In this document: in pieces, positions 48,834 through 57,768 of the stretch
Layout of the letters: the number at the start of each line of letters is the position of its first letter
Numbering within the stretch: the stretch's first letter is position 1
NCBI RefSeq assembly: GCF_001421765.1
Contig: NZ_LMLA01000009.1
Span: forward strand, 1-64,000
Origin: Sphingomonas sp. Leaf32
Lineage (GTDB): Bacteria; Pseudomonadota; Alphaproteobacteria; Sphingomonadales; Sphingomonadaceae
DNA length: 64,000 nt
Reading direction: 5' to 3'
Notes under the pieces: model-generated
What the model saw: the letters and a program-made list of their open reading frames with translations, nothing else
Database searches by the model: none
What the model was told of the DNA's origin: nothing
Made by a program: the position numbers and the translations under genes

Positions 48834-50156
48834 TCAGGGGCGTAGCGGCCCCCAGCTCGGGTCCGATCCGTCGAGCGCGGTCGGAATGCGGCGGATGTTC
48901 GCGCCGGTCAGATCGACCGACCAGATCTGTGCCCGGCCCGACCCCTGCGCGCTGCGGAAGAAGGTGAGCACGCGGCCGTTGGGCGACCAGCTCGGCCCTT
49001 CGTCACCCCACGCATCGCTCAACAGCTTCTCGCCACTGCCGCCGGGCGACATGATGCCGATGCGGAAAGCTCCGCCACCCTGGCGAGTAAAGGCGATCAG
49101 GTCGCCGCGCGGGCTCCAGACCGGCGTCGCATAGCGCCCGCCGCCGAAGCTGATCCGCGTCTGGTTCGATCCGTCGGCATTCATCACGTAGAGCTGCTGC
49201 GAGCCTGAGCGATCGCTTTCGAACACGATCTTCGAGCCATCCGGCGAATAGCTGCCGCCGGTGTCGATGCCCGGCGCATTGGTCAGCCGTTGTGGGCTGC
49301 CGCCCGATGCGGCCACGCGGTAGATGTCGGTATTGCCCGCCTGCGCCATCGAGAACAGGACATAGCGGCCATCAGGCGAGAAGCGCGGCGCGAAGGTCAG
49401 CGACGCATTCTGCACCAGCAACCGCTGCCGCCCGCTGTCGAGGTCGAGGACATAGATCGCCGGCCGCTCGTTGGCGTAGGACATATACACGATCGACTGC
49501 TGGTTCGGCGCGAACCGCGGCGTCAGCACGATCGATTGGCCGTTGGTCAGGAAGCGGTGGTTCGCCCCGTCCTGGTCCATGATCGCCAGCCGCTTGATCC
49601 GGTTGCCCTTCGGCCCCGTTTCGCTGACATAGACGATGCGGCTGTCGAAATAGGCGCTTTCGCCCGACAGGCGGGTATAGACCGCATCGGCGCATTTGTG
49701 CGCGGCGCGACGCCATTCGGCGGGTGCCACGTTGAACCCCTGCCGCGTCAGCTCGGTCCGCCCAAACGTATCGTAGAGATAGCAACCGATGGTCAGCGTG
49801 CCGTTCGCTTCGGCGCGGACATAGCCCTGCACCAGCGCCTGCGCGTTGCTCCACGCGGCATAATCGGGCGCCTGCACCTGCGCCATCGCGACCGGCGGCA
49901 GGCCGGCGGGGCCGGCGGGCTTGAACAGCCCCGAGTTGCGCAGATCGGTGGCGACGATCTCCGCGAGTTGCCGCCCCAGCGCGTCGGTCGATCCGGCGGG
50001 CGTGGACGCCACCTGCGGCGTCGGCATCACCGGCACCGCGATCGGCAGCGGTTCGGAAATGCCGCCCTCGATATCCACCTCGACCTGCGCGAACGCCGCA
50101 GGGGCAGCGAGCAGGCTGGCGAGCACCGCCCCCAAGGCCATCGTGACTTTACGCAT
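48834..50156 (-). CDS. tolB: Tol-Pal periplasmic protein TolB
   Basis: A 440-residue periplasmic protein. The Sec signal ends AAFAQ at residue 24; the N-terminal domain is followed by a six-bladed propeller with repeated PxxSPDG motifs (SPDGRYVLFSM, SPDGSKIVFES, SPRGDLIAFTR, SPNGRVLTFFR). ATG at 50156 follows GGAGGGG; the extension to 50219 overlaps tolA and is not used. TolB shuttles between TolA and Pal. It begins 13 bases after the tolA stop. Confidence 0.96.
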   Translation of the reverse strand: MRKVTMALGAVLASLLAAPAAFAQVEVDIEGGISEPLPIAVPVMPTPQVASTPAGSTDALGRQLAEIVATDLRNSGLFKPAGPAGLPPVAMAQVQAPDYAAWSNAQALVQGYVRAEANGTLTIGCYLYDTFGRTELTRQGFNVAPAEWRRAAHKCADAVYTRLSGESAYFDSRIVYVSETGPKGNRIKRLAIMDQDGANHRFLTNGQSIVLTPRFAPNQQSIVYMSYANERPAIYVLDLDSGRQRLLVQNASLTFAPRFSPDGRYVLFSMAQAGNTDIYRVAASGGSPQRLTNAPGIDTGGSYSPDGSKIVFESDRSGSQQLYVMNADGSNQTRISFGGGRYATPVWSPRGDLIAFTRQGGGAFRIGIMSPGGSGEKLLSDAWGDEGPSWSPNGRVLTFFRSAQGSGRAQIWSVDLTGANIRRIPTALDGSDPSWGPLRP

Positions 50157-50169
50157 ACATCCCCTCCGG

Positions 50170-51183
50170 TCAGCCGGGCAGCTTGTAGTTGATGATGATG
50201 TCTTTCCACCCGCCGTCATACAGCTCGGCGGGCAGTTCGTACGGCGCGCATTGGGTCAACGCCGCGATCGCCAGTTCGGACACACGCTGCGCATAGCGGC
50301 GGTTTTCGTCGTCGATCCCCGTCTGGCCACGCAGTTCGGGCCTGGCGGCAAAGGTGCCGTCCGAGCGCATCTGCAACCGGATGCGCGAGCGGATCTGGTT
50401 CGCGCCGGGGCCGGGGTTCGGAATCTTGTTGGCGCAAGGTTGCACCTGCCGCTGGATCGCACTGGCCAGCCCCGCCACCGACTGCGCGCTGACCGCCGTC
50501 CCGCGCGGGGTCTGCGCCTTGCCGGGGGCCGGCGTGTCGGCGATGCCCTTCAGGAAATCGTTGCCCAGCCGGCCACCGCGCGGGCGCTGTGCCGTCGCCT
50601 GGGCGTTGGCGCCCTCCCCTCGCGTCGTCGCCGGCTTGGCGGCGGGCTTGGCCGGCGCGGCGGCGGGTTTGGCCGGCGCTGCCTTGGGCGGAGCCTTTGC
50701 CACGGCGGTCGGCCGCGCCGGCGCCGGACGCGCCGGTTGCCGTGCCGGAGCGGGCCGGGGTTCGGGCTTCGGAGCCGGGGCAGGTTTGGGTGCCGGCTTG
50801 GGCACCGGTTTCGGTACGGGCTTCGGCGCGGGCACCGGCTTCGGGGCGGGGCGGGGTTCCGGGCGCGGTGCAGGCTGCGGCCGGGGAGCCGGCGCAGGCG
50901 GTGCGGGTTCGGGTTCCGGGGCCGGCTCCGGCTCGCTTGCCGGTTCGCTGGGCGCGGCATCCTCAGGCGGGCCGGTTTCGGGCGCTTGGCTGATCGCGGG
51001 GGCGTCGGTCTGTTCCGGCGCGCTCTGTTCGGCCGCCACCTCTTCGGCGAAGCTGACGTCCATCGGCTCGGTCTTGAGCTTCAACGGGTTCGGCGTGGCG
51101 AGAAACCCGACCGACAGCAGGCCGAACAGGACGGCATGTCCCGCGACCGCTACGCCAAGCCCGATCTTCTCCGCCTTCTGCAT
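50170..51183 (-). CDS. tolA: TolA-like energy transducer with Pro/Lys/Ala-rich stalk
   Basis: A 337-residue inner-membrane-anchored protein linking TolQR to TolB-Pal. One helix lies at about residues 8-29; residues 45-205 are low complexity, dominated by Pro-Lys, Pro-Glu and Ala repeats (for example KPVPAPKPVPKPVPKPAPKP), unlike the long alpha-helical stalk of E. coli TolA; the C-terminal domain (SAIQRQVQPCANKIPNPGPG, then RSRIRLQMRSDGTF) is the TolA/TonB-like module. It lies four bases after tolR. The stalk's repeats make its length prone to variation. Confidence 0.9.
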   Translation of the reverse strand: MQKAEKIGLGVAVAGHAVLFGLLSVGFLATPNPLKLKTEPMDVSFAEEVAAEQSAPEQTDAPAISQAPETGPPEDAAPSEPASEPEPAPEPEPAPPAPAPRPQPAPRPEPRPAPKPVPAPKPVPKPVPKPAPKPAPAPKPEPRPAPARQPARPAPARPTAVAKAPPKAAPAKPAAAPAKPAAKPATTRGEGANAQATAQRPRGGRLGNDFLKGIADTPAPGKAQTPRGTAVSAQSVAGLASAIQRQVQPCANKIPNPGPGANQIRSRIRLQMRSDGTFAARPELRGQTGIDDENRRYAQRVSELAIAALTQCAPYELPAELYDGGWKDIIINYKLPG

Positions 51184-51187
51184 GGGC

Positions 51188-51619
51188 TTATTGCGCCACG
51201 CTGATGAGCGATACGCGGTTCAGCCCGGCACGGTTGAGTTCGCCCAGCACCGCGTTGACCCGACCATAATCGAGGCTGCGGTCGGCGCGCAGCATCACCT
51301 GCCGCGGCTCGGTCGCCCCGGCACCCGCGGCTGCGATCTTTTCCAGTTCGCCGGGCAGGTTGTCGGCCGATACTTCGAGATCGTCGATGAAGGTCCGCCC
51401 CTCCGCATCCATCGACAGCGTGACCGGCTGCTGCGTCTGTTCGACCGCCTTTGCGCGGCTGTCGGGCAGGTTCACCGGCACGCCGGCGGTCATCAACGGC
51501 GCGGTCACCATGAAGATGATGAGCAGCACCAGCATCACGTCGACGAGCGGCGTGACATTGATCTCCGCCATCGGCGCGCGACGCCCTTTTCCCTTTGCCG
51601 AGGGCAAGTTGATGCCCAT
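51188..51619 (-). CDS. tolR: Tol-Pal proton channel component TolR (ExbD family)
   Basis: A 143-residue membrane protein. The single helix starts with INVTPLVDVMLVLLIIFMV, containing the proton-path aspartate; the periplasmic domain ends RVNAVLGELNRAGLNRVSL. With TolQ it converts proton flow into TolA movement. It lies three bases after tolQ and four before tolA. Confidence 0.95.
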   Translation of the reverse strand: MGINLPSAKGKGRRAPMAEINVTPLVDVMLVLLIIFMVTAPLMTAGVPVNLPDSRAKAVEQTQQPVTLSMDAEGRTFIDDLEVSADNLPGELEKIAAAGAGATEPRQVMLRADRSLDYGRVNAVLGELNRAGLNRVSLISVAQ

Positions 51620-51622
51620 GGC

Positions 51623-52315
51623 TCAGACGCCTTCGAGCTGGCGCGACAGCGTGGCGTGGAACGCATCGGCGAAGCGGTTCAGCCGCGCCTCGATCCGGTT
51701 CACGCGGTGACTGAAGCGGTTATAGGCGATGACCGCGGGGATGGCGGCGAACAGGCCGATGGCGGTCGCGAACAGCGCCTCGGCGATGCCCGGCGCGACG
51801 ACGGCCAACGAGGTATTCTGCTCGGACGCGATGGCGGTGAACGAGCGCATGATGCCCCAGACGGTGCCGAACAGCCCCACGAACGGCGCGACCGACCCGA
51901 CCGTCGCCAGCACGTTCAGCCGGTCGGCCAGCGTCTCGCTCTCATCCGCGACGCTCGACGCCATGGCGGTGGCAAGGCGTTCGCGCGTGCCGTCGCGATC
52001 GATCTGCTTCGACGCGGTCGACCGGCGCCATTCGCGCACACCGGACGAAAACACGCGGGCGATGGCGGTGTCGCGCGATCCCTGCAACCGGTGGAACGCG
52101 TCGATGTCCTCCGCCTGTTCGAACTCGACTTCGAACCGGTCGATGTCGCGGCGGACCTTGCGGGCGCGCACCAGGAAGCCGACGATGATCGCCCAGGTCC
52201 AGATGCTCGCCGCCAGCAGGCCCAGCATCACCGCCTTCACCACCCAATCGGCTTGCAGGAAGAGCGCGACCGGCGACATGGTCGCGGCGTCGGTGTTCAC
52301 GAAAACGTCCATCAT
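51623..52315 (-). CDS. tolQ: Tol-Pal proton channel component TolQ (ExbB/MotA family)
   Basis: A 230-residue inner-membrane protein with three helices. The last two include [20 protein letters not shown] and [20 protein letters not shown], which form the proton channel with TolR. Its ATG overlaps the end of ybgC by four bases, showing coupling. It begins the energised part of the cell-envelope division machine. Confidence 0.96.
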   Translation of the reverse strand: MMDVFVNTDAATMSPVALFLQADWVVKAVMLGLLAASIWTWAIIVGFLVRARKVRRDIDRFEVEFEQAEDIDAFHRLQGSRDTAIARVFSSGVREWRRSTASKQIDRDGTRERLATAMASSVADESETLADRLNVLATVGSVAPFVGLFGTVWGIMRSFTAIASEQNTSLAVVAPGIAEALFATAIGLFAAIPAVIAYNRFSHRVNRIEARLNRFADAFHATLSRQLEGV

Positions 52316-52788
52316 GCCCCTTTATCGGTTGCGACCAGCGCGGCGAAGGTGTCGACCCACGCCGCCGGCTGACGACGCGGCCGCCCGTTGGGGGCCACGA
52401 ACGCGACCTCCACCCGTGCCGACGCCAGTAGAAGATCGTCGCGGATGACTGATTGCTGAATGTCGACCGCCGCCGCCCGCACCCGCTCGACCGTGCTGAC
52501 CACGACCAGCGCGTCGTTCAGTCGCGCGGGCGCCCGCCAGTCGATCTGCATCGACCGCACGGCATAGGCACCCTCGCCCGCTTCCTGCGCGGCACGCTGA
52601 TCGATGCCGGCCAGTCGAAGCATGTCGCTGCGCGCCCGTTCGAGGTAACGGAGGTAATTCGCGTGGTAGACGACGCCCGACAGGTCGGTGTCCTCGAAAT
52701 AAATCCGCAACGGAAAGCGATGCGTGCCGCCGACGAAGCGGCCGCCGGCCGGCTGGTCGGGGTCGGTCATGACCACGGCTTTAACCAT
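52312..52788 (-). CDS. ybgC: Tol-Pal associated acyl-CoA thioesterase YbgC
   Basis: A 158-residue hot-dog-fold thioesterase. The catalytic Asp lies in YFEDTDLSGVVYHANYLRYL, the 4-hydroxybenzoyl-CoA thioesterase signature. Members hydrolyse acyl-CoAs and accompany tolQ throughout proteobacteria, with a suspected phospholipid role. Start candidates are ATG 52788 and ATG 52770; neither has a strong binding site, so the first six residues are uncertain. Confidence 0.93.
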   Translation of the reverse strand: MVKAVVMTDPDQPAGGRFVGGTHRFPLRIYFEDTDLSGVVYHANYLRYLERARSDMLRLAGIDQRAAQEAGEGAYAVRSMQIDWRAPARLNDALVVVSTVERVRAAAVDIQQSVIRDDLLLASARVEVAFVAPNGRPRRQPAAWVDTFAALVATDKGA

Positions 52789-52850
52789 TGGCGGCGGTCG
52801 GGGAAAGGGGTGACCGGATTAACCCGGAGCTATGGGGTGCGCCGCGCCCA

Positions 52851-53189
52851 TCAGTCGTTGCGGGTAACGGTCACGTTGTTACGCCCCGCCGACCGGATCA
52901 ACTGCAGGATCGCGCCGACCTGCCGTGCGGACGCCATTGCACCGCCCCGGACGGCCAGCGTCAGCGGCTGGTCATGGTCGGGCAAGGCGCGCAGGGCCGA
53001 GACGAAGGCCGAAGCGGCATCGGGCAGGACGAAGGTTTCACCGGTCAGCGTCACCGAACAGCTGGCGTCGGCGGCGAACGCGGCATCGATCACCAGTTGC
53101 TCGGCCGGGGCGGCAATCCGCCCCGCCTGTCGCGGACCGATCGCCGCCGATGCCAGCAAATTGCCGCGTTGCCTGCCGTTTCGTTCCAT
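52851..53189 (-). CDS. Hypothetical small protein resembling a soluble TolR/ExbD periplasmic domain
   Basis: A 112-residue protein of no family I can name with certainty. There is no membrane helix and no clear signal peptide. The second half follows the strand-helix-strand pattern of TolR/ExbD: CSVTLTGETFVLPD, then LTLAVRGGAMASARQVGAIL and AGRNNVTVTRN, with R-V-x-A-x-L and A-G-x-N-x-V at positions matching TolR of this window. Its ATG (53189) overlaps the ruvB stop by one base, so it is translationally coupled to ruvB, and ybgC follows after 62 bases. A role beside Tol-Pal is conjecture. Confidence 0.6.
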   Translation of the reverse strand: MERNGRQRGNLLASAAIGPRQAGRIAAPAEQLVIDAAFAADASCSVTLTGETFVLPDAASAFVSALRALPDHDQPLTLAVRGGAMASARQVGAILQLIRSAGRNNVTVTRND

Positions 53190-54208
53190 CAATCGAACAA
53201 CCCATCCTGCACGCCCGCCGGCGGCTCGAACCCCAGATGCTTCCATCCGCCCGCGTTCAGGCAACGGCCGCGCGCGGTGCGGGCGATCATGCCGATCTGG
53301 ATCAGATACGGCTCGATCACTTCCTCGATCGTGTCGCGCGGTTCGCTGAGGCCCGCCGCCAGCGTCTCCACGCCCACCGGCCCCCCGCGATAGACGTCGG
53401 CGATCATCGTCAGGTAGCGGCGATCCATCGCGTCCAGCCCCTTGGCGTCGACCTCCAGCCGGTTGAGCGCGGCGTCGGCGGTGCGGGCATCGACGATCTC
53501 GACGCCGGCGACATTCGCGAAATCGCGTACCCGGCGCAGCAGGCGGCCGGCGATGCGCGGCGTGCCGCGCGCACGACGGGCGACTTCGGTCGCGCCGTCC
53601 TTGGCGATGCCCAGGCCGAGCAAGCCGGCGGCCCGGCTGACGACGCGGGTGAGTTCGTCGACGGTGTAGAATTGCAGGCGGACCGGAATGCCGAAACGGT
53701 CGCGCAACGGCGTGGTCAGCAACCCCTGCCGCGTGGTCGCGCCAACCAGCGTGAAGCGCGGCAGGTCGATGCGGACGCTACGCGCGGACGGCCCCTCCCC
53801 GATCATCAGGTCGAGCGCGCGGTCCTCCATCGCCGGATAGAGAACCTCCTCGACCGCGGGATTTAGGCGATGGATTTCGTCGATGAACAACACGTCGCCG
53901 TCTTCGAGATTGGTGAGCAGCGCCGCCAGATCCCCCGACTTGGCGATGACCGGGCCGGAGGTGGCGCGGAAGCCCACGCCCATTTCCCGCGCGACGATCT
54001 GCGCCAGCGTGGTCTTGCCAAGACCAGGAGGGCCGAAGAACAGCACATGGTCGAGGACATCACCCCGCCCGCGCGCGGCATCGATGAACACGCGCAGATT
54101 CTCGCGCGCCGCCTGCTGCCCGACGAATTCGTCGAGCGCTTTCGGGCGGAGCGCAGCGTCGACGTCCTCGGGACGGCGAAGCGGGGTGGTCATACGGTCG
54201 TCGGTCAC
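53189..54208 (-). CDS. ruvB: Holliday junction branch-migration helicase RuvB
   Basis: A 339-residue AAA+ motor. [20 protein letters not shown] starts the core, Walker A is [10 protein letters not shown], Walker [21 protein letters not shown], and the C-terminal winged helix has [15 protein letters not shown] and MIARTARGR segments. With RuvA it drives branch migration in recombination repair. It lies 165 bases after ruvA, a gap filled by a palindromic repeat. Confidence 0.97.
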   Translation of the reverse strand: MTDDRMTTPLRRPEDVDAALRPKALDEFVGQQAARENLRVFIDAARGRGDVLDHVLFFGPPGLGKTTLAQIVAREMGVGFRATSGPVIAKSGDLAALLTNLEDGDVLFIDEIHRLNPAVEEVLYPAMEDRALDLMIGEGPSARSVRIDLPRFTLVGATTRQGLLTTPLRDRFGIPVRLQFYTVDELTRVVSRAAGLLGLGIAKDGATEVARRARGTPRIAGRLLRRVRDFANVAGVEIVDARTADAALNRLEVDAKGLDAMDRRYLTMIADVYRGGPVGVETLAAGLSEPRDTIEEVIEPYLIQIGMIARTARGRCLNAGGWKHLGFEPPAGVQDGLFD

Positions 54209-54246
54209 CCGCGTTCCCTAGACGTTCGCGTTCGGCATGGAAAGCG

Positions 54247-54370
54247 CCTCCCCGGTACGGGGAGCGGGACCAGCGCAGCTGGTGGAGGTGGTGTCCACAC
54301 ACGCAACCGTACCGTATGCGGCTAGCCCGCTCCACCAGCTTCGCTGGTCCCCCTCCCCGTGCCGGGGAGG
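54247..54370. repeat. Palindromic repeat between ruvA and ruvB
   Basis: The arms CCTCCCCGGTACGGGGAG with GCGGGACCAGCGCAGCTGGT (from 54247) and their near complements (to 54370) form a long imperfect inverted repeat with internal small palindromes. The outer module CCTCCCCG-n-CGGGGAGG recurs at 59242-59357, so this is a dispersed intergenic element. Confidence 0.75.
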
Positions 54371-54373
54371 ATG

Positions 54374-54976
54374 TCAGGTGCGGGACGCCTTGCGCAGCGC
54401 CAGCCGCACCAGCGCATCCAAGCCGACGCCCGGCCCCAGTTCCTCGGCCGCCTTGCCGACCGCCGTGGCCGCTTCGGCGGGGCGAAAGCCAAGGTTCAAG
54501 AGCGCCGATACCGCGTCGCCTTCCACCCCGTCCCCGCCTGCCGCCGGCGCCACCGCGCCCGGACCGATGGCGATGCCGCCGACTTTGTCCTTCAATTCCA
54601 TCGCGATGCGCTGCGCCAGCTTCGGGCCGACGCCGTTGGCGCGCGCGATGCTCGCCTTGTCGCCGCGCGCGATCGCCGTGCGGACCTCTTCGGGTGACAG
54701 GGTAGACAGGATGCCCAGCGCAACCCGAGCGCCGACGCCCTGCACGCCAGTCAGCAGGCGGAACCAGTCGCGCTCATCCGCGCTCGCGAAGCCGACGAGG
54801 CGGATGAAATCCTCCGCGACCAGCATTTCGGTATGAATCGTGACGCTGCCACCGACCGGTCCCAGCGCCTGCAACGTCCGTGACGACGCGCCGACCAGAT
54901 AGCCGACGCCGTTCACGTCAATGACGGCATGGTCGATGCCGGAGACGGAGAGCGTACCTTTGAGATGGGCGATCAT
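54374..54976 (-). CDS. ruvA: Holliday junction DNA-binding protein RuvA
   Basis: A 200-residue tetrameric junction-binding protein. [10 protein letters not shown] starts the OB-fold domain, the helix-hairpin-helix motifs are [14 protein letters not shown] and [16 protein letters not shown], and the C-terminal domain that contacts RuvB ends [16 protein letters not shown] at 54976 is the family start; nine codons upstream are open but unused. A 29-base-arm palindrome separates it from ruvC. Confidence 0.96.
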   Translation of the reverse strand: MIAHLKGTLSVSGIDHAVIDVNGVGYLVGASSRTLQALGPVGGSVTIHTEMLVAEDFIRLVGFASADERDWFRLLTGVQGVGARVALGILSTLSPEEVRTAIARGDKASIARANGVGPKLAQRIAMELKDKVGGIAIGPGAVAPAAGGDGVEGDAVSALLNLGFRPAEAATAVGKAAEELGPGVGLDALVRLALRKASRT

Positions 54977-55032
54977 GGTGTGCCTGTCTGAAATGGGTGG
55001 CATTGCCGGCGATGCGCTCGCATCTCCATGTC

Positions 55033-55126
55033 GTCACCCCGGACCTGTTCCGGGGTCCACCGCGGCGCAAATGTCTCCGTCGGTGCGTTCGCGGAACGGT
55101 GGACCCCGGAACAGGTCCGGGGTGAC
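55033..55126. repeat. Perfect 29-base inverted repeat between ruvC and ruvA
   Basis: The arms at 55033-55061 and 55098-55126 are exact reverse complements, beginning GTCACCCCGGACCTGTTCC and ending GGGGTGAC, with 36 bases between. Each arm contains CCCCGGA..TCCGGGG. It belongs with the element at 21429-21510 to a GTCACCCC-ended repeat family. The lack of divergence between arms suggests recent origin or strong selection for pairing. Confidence 0.85.
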
Positions 55127-55145
55127 GGTAGGGGATGGGGCCGCG

Positions 55146-55661
55146 TCACGCCCCGATCCCGGTCGAGCGCCGCGCCCTTGCCTGCGCGCTCGCCAGATGG
55201 TGCGCGTGAGTGATCGCCACCGCCAGCGCATCGGCGGCATCGGGGCCGGACAGCTTCACGCCGGGCAGCAGGTGGCCGACCATCGCCTGGATTTGTTTCT
55301 TGTCCGCGCCGCCGGTGCCGACCACCGCCTTCTTGACGATGCTCGGATGATATTCGCCGATCGCAAGGCCGGCGGTCGAGGCGGATAGGAGCACGACACC
55401 ACGAGCCTGCCCCAGCTTCAGCGTCGATTGCGCGTTGCTGTTGCCCAACACCTCCTCGACCGCCGCGCCGTCGGGGCGTTCGGTGCGGATCACCTCGCCC
55501 AGCGCACCGAACAACAGCGCGAGGCGACGGGGAAGCTGCATCGACGGGTCGGTGCGGATCTGGCCGTTGGCGATATGCGACAACCGGTTGCCATCGGCGC
55601 GGATCATGCCCCAGCCGGTCGTGCCGAGACCGGGGTCGAGGCCGAGGATCAGCAAGAGCAT
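55146..55661 (-). CDS. ruvC: Holliday junction resolvase RuvC
   Basis: A 171-residue endonuclease cutting junctions moved by RuvAB. The acidic residues lie in [13 protein letters not shown], in AAVEEVLGN and in [14 protein letters not shown]. The ATG at 55661 is directly abutted by GGGGAGG, which leaves no spacing; TTG at 55655, six bases further, has proper spacing and would begin the protein MLILGLDPG, closer to other RuvC starts. It follows yebC after 31 bases. Confidence 0.95.
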   Translation of the reverse strand: MLLLILGLDPGLGTTGWGMIRADGNRLSHIANGQIRTDPSMQLPRRLALLFGALGEVIRTERPDGAAVEEVLGNSNAQSTLKLGQARGVVLLSASTAGLAIGEYHPSIVKKAVVGTGGADKKQIQAMVGHLLPGVKLSGPDAADALAVAITHAHHLASAQARARRSTGIGA

Positions 55662-55692
55662 CCTCCCCGTGCAGCGGGGAGGAATTGTTCGG

Positions 55693-56436
55693 TCAACCCA
55701 GCTTCTCCATCACTTCGTCGGACACTTCGTAATTGCCCCACACCGTCTGGACGTCGTCATCGTCGTCCAGCGCGTCGAGCAGTTTGAACAGCGTCGCGGC
55801 ATCGTCCTCGCCGACCGACACCATCGTCTGCGGCCGCCAGGCGAGCTTGGCGCCTTCGGCCTCGCCCAGCACCGGCTCTAGCGCCTTGGCGACTTCGTGC
55901 AGGTCGCCCTGTGCGGTCCAGATTTCGTGGCCGTCCTCGCTCGACGTCACGTCCTCGGCGCCGGCTTCCAGCGCGGCCTCGAACACCTTTTCGGCGTCGC
56001 CGGCCTTGGCGGGATAGTTGATGAGGCCGACCCGGTCGAACCCGTGGCTGACCGACCCGGCGGTGCCGAGATTGCCGCCGTTCTTCGACACGGCGGTGCG
56101 CACGTTGGTCGCGGTGCGGTTGCGGTTGTCGGACAGCGCCTCGATGATGAGCGAAACCCCTGCCGGGCCGAAGCCTTCGTAGCGGATTTCCTCGTAATTC
56201 TCCATGTCGCCCTTCGACGCCTTGTCGACCGCGCGCTGGATATTGTCCTTGGGCATCGACTGCGCCTTGGCGGCGTTGATCGCCGCGCGCAGGCGCGGGT
56301 TCATGTCGGGATCGGGCAGGCCCATCTTCGCCGCGACGGTGATTTCGCGGCTGAGCTTGCTGAACATGCCCGACCGCTTCTTATCCTGCGCACCCTTGCG
56401 GTGCATGATGTTCTTGAATTTGCTATGGCCTGCCAT
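55693..56436 (-). CDS. yebC: YebC/PmpR-family protein
   Basis: A 247-residue DNA/ribosome-associated protein. It starts [20 protein letters not shown] and contains [20 protein letters not shown] and [20 protein letters not shown], all invariant. The family was described as transcription regulators; recent work on YebC and YebC2 proteins shows help with translation of proline stretches, and this window's proline-rich TolA would be a natural client (inference). It is the first gene of yebC-ruvCAB. Confidence 0.95.
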   Translation of the reverse strand: MAGHSKFKNIMHRKGAQDKKRSGMFSKLSREITVAAKMGLPDPDMNPRLRAAINAAKAQSMPKDNIQRAVDKASKGDMENYEEIRYEGFGPAGVSLIIEALSDNRNRTATNVRTAVSKNGGNLGTAGSVSHGFDRVGLINYPAKAGDAEKVFEAALEAGAEDVTSSEDGHEIWTAQGDLHEVAKALEPVLGEAEGAKLAWRPQTMVSVGEDDAATLFKLLDALDDDDDVQTVWGNYEVSDEVMEKLG

Positions 56437-56464
56437 CGGTGCCTCTTTAGGTTCGGGTCCGCTC

Positions 56465-56998
56465 TTAAGCGGACGGCGCGCGTTGCGCCAGCGCGTCGAT
56501 CTTCGCCTCCAGCGCCGCCAGCCGGTCGATCACGTCGCTGTCCAGCTTGGCGTGCAACGCGAGGATGTCGATCTCTGCGCGCAAATTGGTTTCATAGTCC
56601 AGCCGCGCCGCCAGCCGGTCCTTTTCCGACTGCCGGTTCTGGCTCATCATGATGACCGGTGCCTGGATCGCGGCCAGCGTCGACAGCATCAGGTTGAGAA
56701 AGATGTAGGGATAAGGGTCGAACGCCATGCCGAAGTGCGACAGCACGTCGGAATTGAGCAGCATCCACCCCAGCAGTACCGCCGTGAAGGCGATGATGAA
56801 CCCCCACGACCCGCCGACCGCCGCGACGCGGTCCGCCAGTCGATCGCCATAGGTCGACCGCGCGTCCGATTCGTCGGCGGCGTCGCGGGTGACGGGGGTG
56901 CCGCGTTCGATCGCGGACAGGACATGGGCCTCTTCCTCGCCCTGCGGGTCCCCATGCCCTTTCAGCAGGCGGGTCGCGATGTGAAAGACGCTGGCCAT
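56465..56998 (-). CDS. DUF1003 membrane protein
   Basis: A 177-residue protein of the DUF1003 family. [20 protein letters not shown] leads into the first helix, [20 protein letters not shown] forms the second, and a cytoplasmic coiled coil follows ([20 protein letters not shown], later [20 protein letters not shown]). The function is not established. It lies between yebC and gapR in the same orientation, 28 and 24 bases away. Confidence 0.9.
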   Translation of the reverse strand: MASVFHIATRLLKGHGDPQGEEEAHVLSAIERGTPVTRDAADESDARSTYGDRLADRVAAVGGSWGFIIAFTAVLLGWMLLNSDVLSHFGMAFDPYPYIFLNLMLSTLAAIQAPVIMMSQNRQSEKDRLAARLDYETNLRAEIDILALHAKLDSDVIDRLAALEAKIDALAQRAPSA

Positions 56999-57022
56999 GT
57001 CCCTGCCCCCGTTGTGTCGGTG

Positions 57023-57259
57023 TTAGATGCCGAGCGCCTGCTTGTACGTTTCGAGCAGCATGTCCGCTTCGTCGCGGTGATGCTTTTCCATGCGGCGCAG
57101 GCGGATGATCGTGCGCATGGTCTTGATGTCGAACCCGGTCGACTTGGCTTCGGCATAGACATCCTTGATGTCGTCGCTGATGCCCTTCTTTTCTTCTTCC
57201 AGGCGCTCGATGCGTTCGATGAGCAGGCGGAGCTGTTCCGCCGAGACGTTGTCGGTCAT
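57023..57259 (-). CDS. gapR: GapR-like nucleoid-associated protein (DUF2312)
   Basis: A 78-residue coiled-coil protein of the DUF2312 family. Caulobacter GapR clamps overtwisted AT-rich DNA and stimulates topoisomerases during replication. The hallmark [20 protein letters not shown] is followed by [20 protein letters not shown], with the DNA-facing basic residues. ATG at 57259 has GGGA upstream; the seven-codon extension to 57280 is not used. Confidence 0.92.
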   Translation of the reverse strand: MTDNVSAEQLRLLIERIERLEEEKKGISDDIKDVYAEAKSTGFDIKTMRTIIRLRRMEKHHRDEADMLLETYKQALGI

Positions 57260-57330
57260 GGATTCCCTTACGATGGTCAAGAATTCGTGAACGGGCGCGC
57301 CTAGCCGATCCGGGCGCGCGCCTCAACCGA

Positions 57331-57696
57331 TCAGCGGGGTTCGGTCATCGCCGGTGGGTCGCTGGCCGGGAAGCTGTCGTCCAGTGCCTCGTCCAGCGCG
57401 GCGTCGGTCCGGTTCTTCGCCACGCTTTCGTCCATGCGTGCGATCTGTTCGGCGGTCGCGGGCAACTGGTGAGTCGCCTTCCACTGCGCATAGGGCATGC
57501 CGTACACCGCCTCGCGGCCCTGCTCCTTCGACAGCCCGGCCGCCTCGCCCAGCCAGTCGCCCAAGCAGTTGCGGCAAAAGCCGGCCAGTCCCATCAGGTC
57601 GACATTCTGCGCATCGGTACGATGCTGAAGGTGCCGGATCAGGCGGCGGAAGGCGGCAGCTTGTGCCGCGTCGTCAATTAAATCGATTGTTGCCAT
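57331..57696 (-). CDS. DUF1244 protein with acidic C-terminal tail
   Basis: A 121-residue protein. The DUF1244 core fills residues 1-90 with LAGFCRNCLGDWLGEAAG, the CRNC pair suggesting metal or redox chemistry, and YGMPYAQWKATHQ. The tail contains LDDSFPASDPPA, a short motif found at the ends of otherwise unrelated alphaproteobacterial proteins. ATG at 57696 follows TTGGAGG; the reverse frame remains open far upstream through the pyk gene but is antisense there. It is divergent from pyk. Confidence 0.88.
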   Translation of the reverse strand: MATIDLIDDAAQAAAFRRLIRHLQHRTDAQNVDLMGLAGFCRNCLGDWLGEAAGLSKEQGREAVYGMPYAQWKATHQLPATAEQIARMDESVAKNRTDAALDEALDDSFPASDPPAMTEPR

Positions 57697-57713
57697 CTGA
57701 TGGCCCTCCAAGG

Positions 57714-57741
57714 TTGAACCTTTGTGAATAAGCACTAGAGG
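57714..57741 (+). promoter_or_regulatory. Predicted promoter of pyk
   Basis: TTGAAC (57714-57719) and TAGAGG (57736-57741) are separated by 16 bases, 28 bases before the pyk start. Moderate match only. Confidence 0.35.
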
Positions 57742-57768
57742 CAGGCGCGCAACGCCCGGAGAGTGATT

